A stretch of DNA of 64,000 bases from Eubacterium callanderi (GCF_900142645.1 NZ_FRBP01000014.1:62001-126000), one strand, 5' to 3'. Positions 7,399 to 16,610 are shown, counted from the first letter of the stretch. Numbers and translations are program-made. Notes: generated by a model from the letters alone, not told the origin.

Positions 7399-8346
7399 TT
7401 AATCGTACAGGTATTCCTTAATGCAGGACGCTCCCACCAGGCCCGCGTCATTCTCAAGCGTCGCCAGAACGATCTCAGGCTTCACCAGGCTCTTATAGGT
7501 GATCCTTTCCGCCGTGGACTTCTGTACCGCCTCCAGCAGAAAAGTGCCCGCATGGGCTACTCCGCCGCCCAGAACGCAGATCTCAGGGTCCAGAACGTCC
7601 ACAAGGTTTGAAATCGCAATGGCCAGATGGTCTGCCATCGACTTAAAGCATTCGAGGCCCACCGCGTCGCCGTTTTTGGCCGCATTGATCACCATCTCAG
7701 CGTTGACCGCCTCCAGATCGCCTCCGGCCATAGACAGAATTTCCGTTTCACAGCCCTCCTCAATGCGTTTTTTGGCCAGCCAGATCACAGCCGTAGCTGA
7801 GGAATAAGTCTCCAGACAGCCCATTTTACCGCAGTTGCAGCGGTAAAGCCCGTCGCCTACGATCATGTGCCCAAACTCTGAGGCCACGCCGTGCACGCCG
7901 TTTACGACCCGGCCGCCCACGATCACACTGCCGCCCACGCCAGTCCCCAGAGTAAACATAACGGCATCCCGGCAGCCCTGGCTGCTGCCAAAACGGTTTT
8001 CCGCGAGGCCAGCCACGGTGGCGTCGTTGGCAAGGTAAACCGGGCAGTGAATTTTTCCCTCTAAATCGCGTTTTAAAGGCTTATTTTCCCAGAAAAGGTT
8101 CGGGCAGGACACCACGGTTTTCCCGTCCGCTGAGACGATACCAGGCACGCCAATGCCCACGCTTTCAGGGGACTGTCCTCTCATCTCCGCCATCACCTGC
8201 TCCACCAGGTCTTCAATTCGTCCAAGGACAGTCTCATAGCCCTCCCTTGCCCTGGTCGGCTGTTTTTTCTTGAAAAACACCTCGCCGCTGTCTCCGATCA
8301 GCCCGGCGACCAGATTGGTACCGCCGACATCTATTCCGATATTCAT
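7399..8346 (-). CDS. ROK family sugar kinase (glucokinase-like)
   Basis: 315 residues. The N-terminal ATP-binding motif is GIDVGGTNLVAGL; the catalytic EFGHMIV and the zinc motif CNCGKMGCLE (near residue 168) are complete. This combination fits ROK glucokinases, which phosphorylate glucose with ATP in the cytoplasm; N-acetyl sugar kinases look similar and cannot be excluded. ATG at 8346 follows GGAGGAGC. No sugar transporter lies beside it. Confidence 0.92.
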   Translation of the reverse strand: MNIGIDVGGTNLVAGLIGDSGEVFFKKKQPTRAREGYETVLGRIEDLVEQVMAEMRGQSPESVGIGVPGIVSADGKTVVSCPNLFWENKPLKRDLEGKIHCPVYLANDATVAGLAENRFGSSQGCRDAVMFTLGTGVGGSVIVGGRVVNGVHGVASEFGHMIVGDGLYRCNCGKMGCLETYSSATAVIWLAKKRIEEGCETEILSMAGGDLEAVNAEMVINAAKNGDAVGLECFKSMADHLAIAISNLVDVLDPEICVLGGGVAHAGTFLLEAVQKSTAERITYKSLVKPEIVLATLENDAGLVGASCIKEYLYD

Positions 8347-8415
8347 GCTCTGCTGCTCCTCCGTTCTTAATTTTCAATCTTATTATAACATTTTATACCC
8401 CTAAGTTCATCATGC

Positions 8416-8444
8416 TTTACATTCCGCGGTTTCTGCGATATAAT
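8416..8444 (+). promoter_or_regulatory. Promoter of the ECF S-component gene
   Basis: TTTACA (8416-8421), 17 bp, TATAAT (8439-8444). It lies inside the longest possible frame and therefore supports the downstream ATG at 8487. Confidence 0.65.
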
Positions 8445-8486
8445 TACTTTCGCAATTCATTTATCTTAATGCAACCGGAGGACTTC

Positions 8487-8999
8487 ATGAAGAATCAATT
8501 GAATACGAAAACCCTTGTTTTTACCGCGCTGCTGATCGCCTTATCCTATTTAGGCTCCCTTGTTAAAATATTTGGCAGCGTCGCATTGGACGCCCTGCCA
8601 GCCTATTTTGGCGCGCTCATGCTCGGCGGCCCCATCGGCGCGCTGATCGGTGCGGTAGGACACCTTTTCTCTGCTGCCCTGTCCGGCTTCCCTATGGGCC
8701 TGCCAATGCACATTCTGGTAGCTGCCTGTATGGCCGGCGCCTGCTACGCCTACGCCTGGATCAACAAAAAAACCAACCTGGTCGTCGCTTCAGTCGCCGC
8801 CATTCTGATCAATGGCGTCGTCATGACCTTCCTGTCCGGCGTCCTGGCTGTGATCCTGGGTATTTCGCCCTCTGTCATGGGCTTTGTCATCCCCATGCTG
8901 GTACCGCTGCTCATCGCTTCCACCGTCAATGTGGTCATCGCTGCGCTTCTGTATCTGGCCTTTGAGAAAGCGCTGAAAGGCAAATTTACACAGGAATAA
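8487..8999 (+). CDS. ECF transporter S component
   Basis: 170 residues, all but the ends hydrophobic, with about five to six membrane segments. The N-terminus reads MKNQLNTKTLVFTALLIALS, the usual opening of substrate-binding S components of energy-coupling-factor vitamin importers. The ATG at 8487 follows CCGGAGG. No ECF ATPase or T gene is nearby, so it probably shares a common energising module encoded elsewhere. The substrate cannot be read from the sequence. Confidence 0.85.
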   Translation: MKNQLNTKTLVFTALLIALSYLGSLVKIFGSVALDALPAYFGALMLGGPIGALIGAVGHLFSAALSGFPMGLPMHILVAACMAGACYAYAWINKKTNLVVASVAAILINGVVMTFLSGVLAVILGISPSVMGFVIPMLVPLLIASTVNVVIAALLYLAFEKALKGKFTQE

Positions 9000-9000
9000 A

Positions 9001-9030
9001 AAAATCCCCCAACCGGGGGATTTTTTTATT
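9001..9030 (+). terminator. Terminator of the ECF S-component gene
   Basis: AAATCCCCC-AACC-GGGGGATTT followed by a T run. The tail overlaps the last codons of the converging hydrolase gene. Confidence 0.88.
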
Positions 9031-9685
9031 TCAGCAGAAAGTCTCGGATCACCGCAGCCATTTTCGGGTGGTGCTCCACATAGCTTTCGTGGGTTTCGCC
9101 CTCATAAATCTCAAGACTGCTGTCTGGAATGGAATCGGCGATATAACGGGTATGGTCGTCCTCGATCATGTCGTCGCTTCCAGCGGTCACCAGAACCGGG
9201 ATACGGATACTGGCCAGGTCTGCCTTGGAAATATTGGGCTGCTCCAGCATCATTTTAATGCTGTCTTTTCCGGTGCGTTCGTAGGCCCGGCGGAACTTGT
9301 CCAGCCAGATTTCCTTCAGCCCGTCCGGCGTGGTATTGGCGCCGCTGACCACCAGCGCAGAGAGCAGCTCCGGGTATTTGTATGCCAGCATCAGCCCGAT
9401 GATCCCTCCGTCGCTGAAACCGTAAACCGCTGGCCGCTCAAGCCCCAGGGCTTTGATAAAGCCGCGGACATCCTCAGCCATTTCGCTGTAGTCAAAGGTA
9501 TCCACCGGCGTGCTGTCCCCGTGGCCTCTGGAATCCAAGGCGTAGACCGTGAAATCCGCGCTCAGTGGCTCCATGATCGCGTCAAAAATCGTGTGATCCT
9601 CGCCGTTTCCGTGGATCAGGATCAGGGGCTGCCCCTCTCCCTTTTTTTCATAACAGAGCTCAATCGCCCCAACTTGCTGTTTCAT
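9026..9685 (-). CDS. Alpha/beta hydrolase
   Basis: 219 residues with the fold's standard order: oxyanion segment LILIHGNGEDH near residue 22, LDSRGHGDS, nucleophile elbow VYGFSDGGIIG (Ser near residue 92), an acid in VTAGSDDMIEDDH and the final catalytic His in GETHESYVEHHP. The substrate is unknown; proline iminopeptidase-like, esterase or lactonase activities all share this pattern. ATG at 9685 follows CCGGAGG. Stands alone between terminators. Confidence 0.9.
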   Translation of the reverse strand: MKQQVGAIELCYEKKGEGQPLILIHGNGEDHTIFDAIMEPLSADFTVYALDSRGHGDSTPVDTFDYSEMAEDVRGFIKALGLERPAVYGFSDGGIIGLMLAYKYPELLSALVVSGANTTPDGLKEIWLDKFRRAYERTGKDSIKMMLEQPNISKADLASIRIPVLVTAGSDDMIEDDHTRYIADSIPDSSLEIYEGETHESYVEHHPKMAAVIRDFLLK

Positions 9686-9737
9686 TTTCTACCTCCGGTC
9701 ATTTTATCCCCTATTTTATCCGATTCCAGGGTAAAAG

Positions 9738-9777
9738 AAAAGCGCCTGTTCCTTTTTTAAGGAAATCAGGCGCTTTT
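9738..9777 (-). terminator. Terminator of the CDF transporter gene
   Basis: AAAGCGCCTG pairs with CAGGCGCTTT around an inner stem; a T run follows on the reverse strand. Confidence 0.8.
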
Positions 9778-9778
9778 G

Positions 9779-10705
9779 CTATTCATCTTCTGTTTTTTCC
9801 TGCCCGTAGGGATTGACATGGATCATGCAGTGCTTAAGGGCCGGGTAGGCGGCCTCCAGCACGTCGTGCACATTTTCGGCGATGGCGTGGGCTTCGACCA
9901 GCTTCATCTCACCGTCCACAGCGATTTCCAGATCCACATAAAATTTAGACGCGAAGGTCCGGGATTTGAGGTCGTCGATCCGCTTGACGCCTGACTGCTT
10001 CATGGTCAGCTCACGGATTTCCTTTTCGGTTTTCTCATCGATGGAGCTGTCCAGCATTTTGCTGATGCTGTCCTTGCCAATGTCATAGGCGGCCTTAATG
10101 ACCAGCAGCGCAATGACCACAGCCGCGATGGGGTCCAGAATCGGCAGACCCATGCGCGCGCCGGCGATCCCGATCAGGCTGCCGATGGAGGACAGGGCGT
10201 CGGAGCGGTGGTGCCAGGCGTCAGCCTTCAGCGCGCTGGAATTGATCTTGTTGGCCGCAGCGCGGGTGAACCAGTACATCCATTCCTTGACTCCAATGGA
10301 GACCACAGCCGCTACCAGCGCCAGTATCCCTGGAATTTCCAGAGAATGACTCTCGGCGTCCATGATCTTTTCAATCCCGGTCCAACCGATCCCCACGCCA
10401 GTGGCAAACAGGATGACCGCCAGCAGAATGGCCGCCACGCACTCCAGCCGGTCGTGCCCGTACTGATGCTCGTGGTCGGCCTTCTGGCCTGAGATATTGA
10501 CCCCGATGATGACCACAAAGGTGCTGAGCACATCCGACGCCGAATGCACCGCATCGGAAATCATCGCTCCGGAATTAGCTAAAACCCCGGCGATAAACTT
10601 AAAAACCGACAGGGCGATATTGACAAAAATGGATATGATGGACACACGCATGGCGATCTTTTTATTGCTGCTCTCGCTGTACTCTACTTCTTCAATATTT
10701 TTCAC
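9779..10705 (-). CDS. Cation diffusion facilitator (CDF) metal efflux transporter
   Basis: About 308 residues. Six membrane segments cover roughly residues 20-215. Metal-site residues of the family appear as SDAVHSASD (segment II) and WHHRSDALSS (segment V), and a soluble C-terminal domain ends in LKHCMIHVNPYG. It exports Zn, Fe, Mn or similar divalent ions by proton antiport. I prefer the GTG at 10705 because GAAGGG lies 6 nt upstream; an ATG at 10729 is the alternative. A ZIP importer lies 1 kb upstream on the same strand. Confidence 0.92.
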   Translation of the reverse strand: MKNIEEVEYSESSNKKIAMRVSIISIFVNIALSVFKFIAGVLANSGAMISDAVHSASDVLSTFVVIIGVNISGQKADHEHQYGHDRLECVAAILLAVILFATGVGIGWTGIEKIMDAESHSLEIPGILALVAAVVSIGVKEWMYWFTRAAANKINSSALKADAWHHRSDALSSIGSLIGIAGARMGLPILDPIAAVVIALLVIKAAYDIGKDSISKMLDSSIDEKTEKEIRELTMKQSGVKRIDDLKSRTFASKFYVDLEIAVDGEMKLVEAHAIAENVHDVLEAAYPALKHCMIHVNPYGQEKTEDE

Positions 10706-10834
10706 AGATAACCCTTCTTTCATTTGCATGACAAAGTTAATACCCCTTAACTAATCTAGATTCATTCTATATTACACACTTCCAGTATAAATAAAAAACA
10801 GATCTGCGTCAAGGGTGTTTTAAATTTAAGGCAA

Positions 10835-10877
10835 GAAAAGACCTGAAATACAGGGTTTTGTACTTCAGGACTTTTTT
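10835..10877 (-). terminator. Terminator of nfo
   Basis: Thirteen-base arms GACCTGAAATACA / TGTACTTCAGGAC with a T run on the reverse strand, directly after the nfo stop codon. Confidence 0.8.
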
Positions 10878-10882
10878 AAGCT

Positions 10883-11710
10883 TTATACATTCTGGAGCAG
10901 TTCAATCTCTTTGGCATAATCGGCAAACTTTTCCTGGGGTGTTTCGAGAAAAAAGGGCTTATCCCGGAGCAGCGGGTGCTTCACAATGGCGATAAAGGTA
11001 TCCACTCCAATGCTGCCAAAGCCGATTTTTTCATGGCGGTCTTTATGGCTGTTAAAGGGCGTCAGGCTGTCGTTCAGATGCATGGCTCTGAGGTAAGGAA
11101 GCCCTACGATCCGGTCAAACTCAGCGATGACGCCGTCCAGGTCATTCACGATATCGTACCCTGCTGAATAAATGTGGCAGGTGTCAATACAGACGCCGAT
11201 CTTATCCTTGAGCCGGACGCCGTCAATGATGGCACGCAGCTGTTCAAAATCCCGGCCGACCTCACTGCCTTTACCCGACATGGCTTCCAGGAGTACGATG
11301 GTTTTCTGGTCTGGCTTCATATTGCGGTTAAGGATATCCAAAATCAGCTCAATGCCTTTTTCCGGTCCCTGGCCGACATGGCTGCCGGGATGAAAATTGT
11401 AAAGATGGCAGGGCAGCTGATCCAGCCGCTCCAGATCCTCACGGAACGCCCGCTCCGCGAAATCCCGAGTCGCCTCTGTGGCAGATGCCATGTTGAGCGT
11501 ATAGGGCGCGTGGGCCAGCAGCGGCCCGAAATCATGGTCCTCCATGATCTGACGCAGACCATCCGCATCCTTGGGATCAATGGCCTTGGCGTTGCCGCCC
11601 CTTGGATTTCTGGTAAAGAACTGGAAGGTATTTGCCCCAATGGATACCGCGTCCTTTCCGGCGGCGGTAAAACCCTTGGCAATGGAAATATGTGGTCCTA
11701 TGTTAATCAT
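10883..11710 (-). CDS. nfo: Endonuclease IV (AP endonuclease)
   Basis: 275 residues, the usual size. It opens INIGPHISIAKGF and carries the three-zinc TIM-barrel ligands: LLAHAPYTLNMAS, NFHPGSHVG, VLLEAMSGKG, VCIDTCHIYSAGYD and MHLNDS. The enzyme cuts DNA 5' of abasic sites in base excision repair. The ATG at 11710 follows GGACGG. It lies 17 bp behind the ZIP gene and is probably co-transcribed with it. Confidence 0.95.
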   Translation of the reverse strand: MINIGPHISIAKGFTAAGKDAVSIGANTFQFFTRNPRGGNAKAIDPKDADGLRQIMEDHDFGPLLAHAPYTLNMASATEATRDFAERAFREDLERLDQLPCHLYNFHPGSHVGQGPEKGIELILDILNRNMKPDQKTIVLLEAMSGKGSEVGRDFEQLRAIIDGVRLKDKIGVCIDTCHIYSAGYDIVNDLDGVIAEFDRIVGLPYLRAMHLNDSLTPFNSHKDRHEKIGFGSIGVDTFIAIVKHPLLRDKPFFLETPQEKFADYAKEIELLQNV

Positions 11711-11726
11711 ATTTGTCCGTCCTTTC

Positions 11727-12536
11727 TCAGCCCAGCGCTACGTCCATGAGCATCATGACCGCAAAGCCGACCATCACACCAATGGTGGCGATATCGCCCT
11801 CGCCGTCATGGCCGAGCTGTGATTCCGGAATCAGCTCTTCTGCCACAACATAGATCATGGCACCGGCGGCAAAAGCCAGCGCGTAAGGCAGAATCGGGTT
11901 GATAAAGACAACCGCCGCCGCACCGATGACCGCCGAGATCGGTTCTACCAGCCCAGAAGCCTGGCCGTACATAAACGATTTGACCCGGCTCATATTCTCA
12001 CGCCGGAGCGGAATGGAGACCGCGGCGCCTTCAGGAAAGTTCTGAAGCCCGATCCCCAGAGCCAGCGAGATGGCGCCGGCCAGCGTCATGTACTCATTGC
12101 CTGTGGCCAGCCCGCCAAAGGCGACCCCGACCGCCAGCCCTTCTGGGATATTGTGGAAGGTGATGGCCAGAACCAGCAGCACACTGCGCTGCCACGAGGT
12201 ATGAATCCCCTCCTCATGGCCTGTTCCCTGATGGATATGCGGCAAAAGCTTATCCACACACCATAAAAACGCGCCGCCGCCCAAAAATCCGACCACAGCC
12301 GGCACATACGGCGGTACCGGACCACCCTCCGCCATCTCAATGGACGGCGCCAGAAGCGACCAGAAGCTGGCCGCGATCATAACGCCAGCGGCAAAGCCCA
12401 GCATGGCGTTTAATACCTTTTTATTAATCTCTTTAAAGAAAAAGACCATCGCAGCGCCCAGAGCCGTGAGGCCCCAGGTAAAAAGCCCGGCGACCAGAGC
12501 CTGGCCCACCGGAGGGATATTGTTTAAAACTTCCAT
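11727..12536 (-). CDS. ZIP family metal transporter
   Basis: 269 residues with eight predicted membrane segments. The two family metal motifs are present: [13 protein letters not shown] in segment IV and [11 protein letters not shown] in segment V. A His-containing cytoplasmic loop ([16 protein letters not shown]) lies between segments III and IV. GufA-like ZIP proteins take up zinc and other divalent ions. ATG at 12536 follows AGGAGGAG. First gene of a likely zip-nfo pair. Confidence 0.93.
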   Translation of the reverse strand: MEVLNNIPPVGQALVAGLFTWGLTALGAAMVFFFKEINKKVLNAMLGFAAGVMIAASFWSLLAPSIEMAEGGPVPPYVPAVVGFLGGGAFLWCVDKLLPHIHQGTGHEEGIHTSWQRSVLLVLAITFHNIPEGLAVGVAFGGLATGNEYMTLAGAISLALGIGLQNFPEGAAVSIPLRRENMSRVKSFMYGQASGLVEPISAVIGAAAVVFINPILPYALAFAAGAMIYVVAEELIPESQLGHDGEGDIATIGVMVGFAVMMLMDVALG

Positions 12537-12649
12537 TTTCTCCTCCTGTCTTTCTATTGTTTATAGTCATTATAATTTACTAAATCATAACACATCCCAC
12601 ACACCATTTCAAAGCATTTTAATCATTTATACCCCATTTGCTTTAAATA

Positions 12650-12696
12650 GCACTGCAAAAAAACAAAAACGGCAGGCAACAACAGCGTTGCCTGCC
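12650..12696 (-). terminator. Terminator of the alpha-amylase gene
   Basis: GGCAGGCAAC-6 nt-GTTGCCTGCC, then GTTTTTGTTTTTTT on the reverse strand. Confidence 0.88.
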
Positions 12697-12715
12697 AATG
12701 CAGCGTTTTTTAAAT

Positions 12716-14158
12716 TTACCTTGTCCTGACCCAGACCGATACCGAACCGGGCGCCACGTGAAAAACGCCGTCGCCGTTTTCGTTGACAGTGACCGTGCCC
12801 TCCACATTGCCCGTGATGTCATAAAAATCCTTTCCGGCAAACTGATGTCCCATATACATCTGCTTTGAGCCGCCGTCGCCGTTTGTCATCAGTACTGCCA
12901 GACCGGATTCCGGCTCTGCCGGGTCACCTTCGCGCACCCATCCGATGATATGGAAATCGTCAAAATAATCCCTCTGGGCGCCGTAGGCCGATTCGCGCCG
13001 GGCACAGAGCAGCTTGTCCAAAAGCGCCTGCATGGGCTCGATGTTCTGGGCGGGAATACCATAATAATCGCCGTAAAAAACGCAGGGATAGCCGTCGGCC
13101 CGCAGCAAAATAAAAGCGTAGGCCAGCGGCTTAAACCAGGGCTGTACCCAGGATTCCAGCGACTGGCCGGGCTGCGTGTCGTGGTTATCCACAAAGGTGA
13201 CCGACCCTGTGGGGTCATGGGCTGTCAGGGTATTGCTTAACAGCTGCCGCATATCATAGCCGTCACCGCTGTTCGAGGCGTCAAAAAAATGATAGTGGAG
13301 CGGCACATCAAACAGGCACATGGTCCGGCCCGTGGTCTCCATATAGCGCTTGAGATCCTCCAGATCGCCAGACCAGTATTCGCCCACGGCAAACAGCTCC
13401 TGGTCCCAGTCACGCCTGACTGCGTCCAGCCACTCATTAAAAAAATTAAAATCAATGTGCTTGACCGCGTCCATACGGAAACCGTTGACCCGGGTTTTAT
13501 CCAGGTACCATCTGCCCCAGCGGATCAATTCCTCAACCACCTCGCGGTTGTTTAAATCCACGTCCGCGCCCATCAGATAGTCAAAATTGCCATTTTCACG
13601 GTCCACGTCACTGGCCCAGCGCTTGCCCTGAAACTGGAAAACCGCGCTGTCCTCTTTCTTCTCATCCCAGTCAATGCCCGCAAAATGCGTCCAGTTCCAT
13701 TTAAAATCCGAATAGGTATCGCCCCGGCCTGGAAAGTCAAACTGCGTCCACGCCTTAATGGGGCGGATAGGCTCAATCTGCTCATTCCGGTTTTCGTCAT
13801 TTTCCTTGCAGGCGTAGACATTTTCCGTCCGGTCCGCGCCCAGACGGTGATCCAGCACAATATCCGCGTAAACCTCGATTCCGTTATCCTGAAGGGCGCT
13901 GATGGCTTCGCAATATTCACTGACTGTTCCGTATTTTGTGGCGACGCTGCCTTTCTGATCAAATTCACCCAGATCATAAAGGTCATAGGGCGCGTAGCCC
14001 ACATCGCTTTTACCTGCCGCGCCCTTGTAGGCCGGAGGCAGCCACACCGCCGTGATCCCGAGCGCTTTAAGATGACTGGCATCCTCTGCCACCTGCCGCC
14101 ACAGGGACTGGTCCTCAGGCAGGTACCATTCAAAATACTGCATCATCGTTCCATTCAT
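12716..14158 (-). CDS. Cytoplasmic alpha-amylase (GH13)
   Basis: 480 residues without a signal peptide, beginning MNGTMMQYFEWYLPEDQSLW, the standard start of AmyS/MalS-type cytoplasmic amylases. Catalytic residues are in place: nucleophile Asp in GFRMDAVKHI (near 229), acid/base Glu in AVGEYWSGD (near 257) and Asp in FVDNHDTQP (near 325). It hydrolyses alpha-1,4 glucans inside the cell, suggesting turnover of glycogen or imported dextrins. Monocistronic. Confidence 0.95.
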   Translation of the reverse strand: MNGTMMQYFEWYLPEDQSLWRQVAEDASHLKALGITAVWLPPAYKGAAGKSDVGYAPYDLYDLGEFDQKGSVATKYGTVSEYCEAISALQDNGIEVYADIVLDHRLGADRTENVYACKENDENRNEQIEPIRPIKAWTQFDFPGRGDTYSDFKWNWTHFAGIDWDEKKEDSAVFQFQGKRWASDVDRENGNFDYLMGADVDLNNREVVEELIRWGRWYLDKTRVNGFRMDAVKHIDFNFFNEWLDAVRRDWDQELFAVGEYWSGDLEDLKRYMETTGRTMCLFDVPLHYHFFDASNSGDGYDMRQLLSNTLTAHDPTGSVTFVDNHDTQPGQSLESWVQPWFKPLAYAFILLRADGYPCVFYGDYYGIPAQNIEPMQALLDKLLCARRESAYGAQRDYFDDFHIIGWVREGDPAEPESGLAVLMTNGDGGSKQMYMGHQFAGKDFYDITGNVEGTVTVNENGDGVFHVAPGSVSVWVRTR

Positions 14159-14274
14159 AAAAAATCAACTCTTTCTGTTTTAGAATAAGCGTTAATTAAA
14201 GCATTACGCCCTTTAATAAATACCCAAAGTTATAAAAAATATCGATTTTCTCTATATTATTTCGCCCAGACTTA

Positions 14275-14309
14275 AAAAAGCCTGTATCTTTAAAGCGATA
14301 CAGGCTTTT
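14275..14309 (-). terminator. Terminator of the ccdA-tlpA gene
   Basis: AAAAGCCTGTATC / GATACAGGCTTTT stem with an 8-nt loop and T-rich flank on the reverse strand. Confidence 0.8.
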
Positions 14310-14312
14310 CAT

Positions 14313-15584
14313 TTATTGTGCCATGGCCTGGTTGACAATGCTTTCCATCATGCTGGACGTCAGCATTCCCGGCACATAGCCTTTCACATAGCCATCTTTG
14401 TCAATCATAAAGGTTGTCGGGAAAGAACGGATGCCATAGGCCTGGAACACCGCGCCCGTACGGTCCATGAGTGCCGGATAGGTAAAGCCGTTGTCCGACA
14501 TGAAATCCGCGATCTTTTCAGGCGACATATCGTTATTGTTCGGCCCTTCCTCTGTATGGGGATTGGCAACGCTCAGCACCACCAGGTCTCCAGAGTTATC
14601 GCCGTATTTTTTATAAAGCGTCTCAATATCTGGCATTTCTTTCTGGCATGGGCCGCACCAGGTGGCAAAGAAATTAAGAAAAACCGTCTTTCCACGATAT
14701 TCCGACAGCGTGTGCGTCACCCCATACTGGTCTGTAAGCGTGAAATCCGGAGCCAGCGTCTTTTTGGCGTTTTCCTCCGGCGTGTTTTCCGGTGTGGGCG
14801 ACGGCACAGGCTCTGTGGTTACCGTCGGGCTTGGCTGCGGTGCGCTGCTTCCGGCCCCTGCCTGAGAGAGATAGCCTGTGATCCCGTTCATCCATCCTGT
14901 AAACATCATGATCCCCATAATGATCATGAGCACACCCCCGGCCTTTACCGTGTAGCGGACCGCCTTCTGGTGCCGCCTGAAAAAATCCAGCAGGGTGCTG
15001 GTAAATAACCCCACCGCCATAAACAGCAGGACAAAGCCCAGCGTGTAAACCCCAATGAGGATGAAGCCCGACGCGAAGGATGACGAAGACGACGCCATGA
15101 GCAGCACACTGGCTAAAACCGGCCCCACGCAGGGCGTCCAGGCAAAGCTGAAGGTAAAGCCCAACACAAAAGCCAGCAGTGGATTCATAGCCAGCTTGTC
15201 CAAATTAAAGGGCAGGCGGTGCTCACGGTTTAAAAAGTCAAAATTAAAGACCCCCAGCTGAACCAGCCCAAATAAAATGATGATGACCCCGCCAATGCGC
15301 GCGAACAGCATCCGGTTGCCCGTAAAAAACTGCCCGGCCGCTGTGAAGCCCACGCCCAGAATAAAAAATGTCGCGCTGATGCCAATAACAAAAAAGAGCG
15401 TGTTGATGAGAACCGTCCGCTTTTTATAATGAACCGTCCCGTCCGCGTCCACTGTCTTTGTTCCGCCTGCCAGGTAGCCGATGTACAAAGGCACCAGCGG
15501 CAGCACACAGGGCGAGAAAAAGCTGAGAATCCCCTGTAAAAATACCATAATGGCCGGAACACCGGCTCCTGTCGCAAATCCCAT
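14313..15584 (-). CDS. CcdA-TlpA fusion: membrane thiol transporter with extracytoplasmic thioredoxin domain
   Basis: 423 residues joining two functions. Residues ~8-235 are a CcdA/DsbD-type membrane domain (FFSPCVLPLVPLYIGYL and FAWTPCVGPVLASVLL provide the cysteine pair). A Pro/Thr-rich linker follows. Residues ~285-423 form a TlpA/ResA-like domain with FFATWCGPCQKEMPDI (near 310) and FPTTFMIDKDG. Electrons would pass from cytoplasmic thioredoxin through the membrane domain to the outer thioredoxin fold to reduce secreted proteins or cytochromes. ATG follows AGAGGT. It has a strong promoter overlapped by paired operators. Confidence 0.92.
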   Translation of the reverse strand: MGFATGAGVPAIMVFLQGILSFFSPCVLPLVPLYIGYLAGGTKTVDADGTVHYKKRTVLINTLFFVIGISATFFILGVGFTAAGQFFTGNRMLFARIGGVIIILFGLVQLGVFNFDFLNREHRLPFNLDKLAMNPLLAFVLGFTFSFAWTPCVGPVLASVLLMASSSSSFASGFILIGVYTLGFVLLFMAVGLFTSTLLDFFRRHQKAVRYTVKAGGVLMIIMGIMMFTGWMNGITGYLSQAGAGSSAPQPSPTVTTEPVPSPTPENTPEENAKKTLAPDFTLTDQYGVTHTLSEYRGKTVFLNFFATWCGPCQKEMPDIETLYKKYGDNSGDLVVLSVANPHTEEGPNNNDMSPEKIADFMSDNGFTYPALMDRTGAVFQAYGIRSFPTTFMIDKDGYVKGYVPGMLTSSMMESIVNQAMAQ

Positions 15585-15630
15585 ATGATTACCTCTTTTC
15601 TGTCGTGTAATATTTTATTTTCCCACAAAG

Positions 15631-15692
15631 TGTAATTTTAAACATTACAGTTTCTATTTTGTAATCATAAATGTTACAGATGAATTTGTCAA
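15631..15692 (-). promoter_or_regulatory. ccdA-tlpA promoter with two 19-bp palindromic operators
   Basis: Reverse-strand TTGACA (15687-15692), 17 bp, TATGAT (15664-15669). Two copies of TGTAAT-7 nt-RTTACA lie at 15660-15678 (covering the -10) and 15631-15649 (just past the start point), 29 bp centre to centre. This layout suggests a dimeric repressor; the cognate regulator is not in the window. Confidence 0.7.
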
Positions 15693-15750
15693 GAGGTTTA
15701 AGGAAAATAATTTAAACTTATTCATCGAAGTATCAGATGGACTGTAAACA

Positions 15751-15849
15751 AAAAGCCCCGGTCTAAAGATCGGAGTGATATATACCCTCCTTACTGGTTT
15801 GTCCAGTAAAGAGGGTATATATCACATGCTGCCGGCATGCAGGGCTTTT
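15751..15849. repeat. Cloverleaf-like nested palindrome
   Basis: An outer stem (AAAAGCCC, 15751-15758, with GGGCTTTT, 15842-15849) encloses three arms: a short hairpin at 15758-15773, a 22-bp stem with one mismatch at 15775-15825 (outer half GTGATATATACCCTC, inner half TTACTGG) and a 4-bp hairpin at 15826-15838. Both strands end in T-rich sequence, so it may also terminate transcription. A 98-codon frame across it on the reverse strand is probably not a gene. Confidence 0.6.
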
Positions 15850-16332
15850 ATTTTTGTCCGTTACCGCCTTTTGGCTGAATCCCAATGGGCCCTCTTGGTA
15901 TTCATCCGGCAGCTCCGGCTTCTGTTTTCCCCTTAACAGGCGTTCCAGTATATTTTCAAGCGCGCGCTTTCTTAAAAATACACGGTCTATATTCCAGGGG
16001 AGCACAGGTATCCTTTCTTTTAAAGCACAAAAGAAAGGATGGTTTTGAAGATTAATCATTGAAAGATAATGGCTTCAGGCAGCTGCCCTTTCCGGCCTTC
16101 TTTTTTCCTTCGTTTCAACGGGTTTGGCTGAAATCAGCGGTTTCGTTTTCGGACTGGATCATAAAGACAGAGCGGTTTTAGGCTGGAATGCCGGATTGAT
16201 TACTTCTCGTTGATCTGTTTTAATCATACATCGCCTGCGATTTGCCTGCAAGTGCATTAAGAGCGCAATTTTGATGGAAGGCGCGCTGTGGCCGGGCAGG
16301 CATTTATTAGAAAAATTCTTAGAAACGGGCAA
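15850..16332. other. Gene-poor gap beside the mobile element
   Basis: No convincing gene. A reverse-strand open frame from 16059 lacks a ribosome binding site and runs into the palindrome at 15751-15849. The rest shows no promoter or repeat that I can support. Confidence 0.4.
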
Positions 16333-16353
16333 TAAAAAAACGGCCGAAAGCCG
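16333..16353 (-). terminator. Original terminator of the tRNA-Val gene, displaced by the insertion
   Basis: CGGCTTTCGGCCG followed by a T7 run on the reverse strand. It lies 15 bp beyond the left att copy, where the tRNA transcript would have ended before the element inserted. Confidence 0.6.
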
Positions 16354-16367
16354 TCAAGCGTTTAATT

Positions 16368-16407
16368 AATGGTGATCCCGATTGGGCTTGAACCAACGAC
16401 CTCTACC
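16368..16407. repeat. attL: 40-bp direct repeat of the tRNA-Val 3' end
   Basis: These 40 bases equal 29261-29300 exactly (from AATGGTGATCCCG to ACGACCTCTACC), and sequence identity stops sharply at both sides. They copy the tRNA from the anticodon stem to the CCA end plus two bases. This marks the integrase-distal boundary of the element. Confidence 0.93.
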
Positions 16408-16610
16408 TTTGAAAAAGCAGCATTTTATATATCTTTATTGTTTATTCCGCTGCTTTTTAATCCCTATGATTTTCCCGAAAACCAACTGATTTCAGGGAAA
16501 ATCACGGGAGAAATCTATGATATTTTATAACTGTGCCTTATTGATATAAATTTTCGCTGATGCTATTTACCCTTGAAAATATCATTTCATTATTTCCAGG
16601 GGCTTTAAAT

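Noticed and set aside
15763-16059. Reverse-strand 98-codon open frame
   Set aside because: No ribosome binding site; the last third is encoded by the arm of a long palindrome; no recognisable domain.
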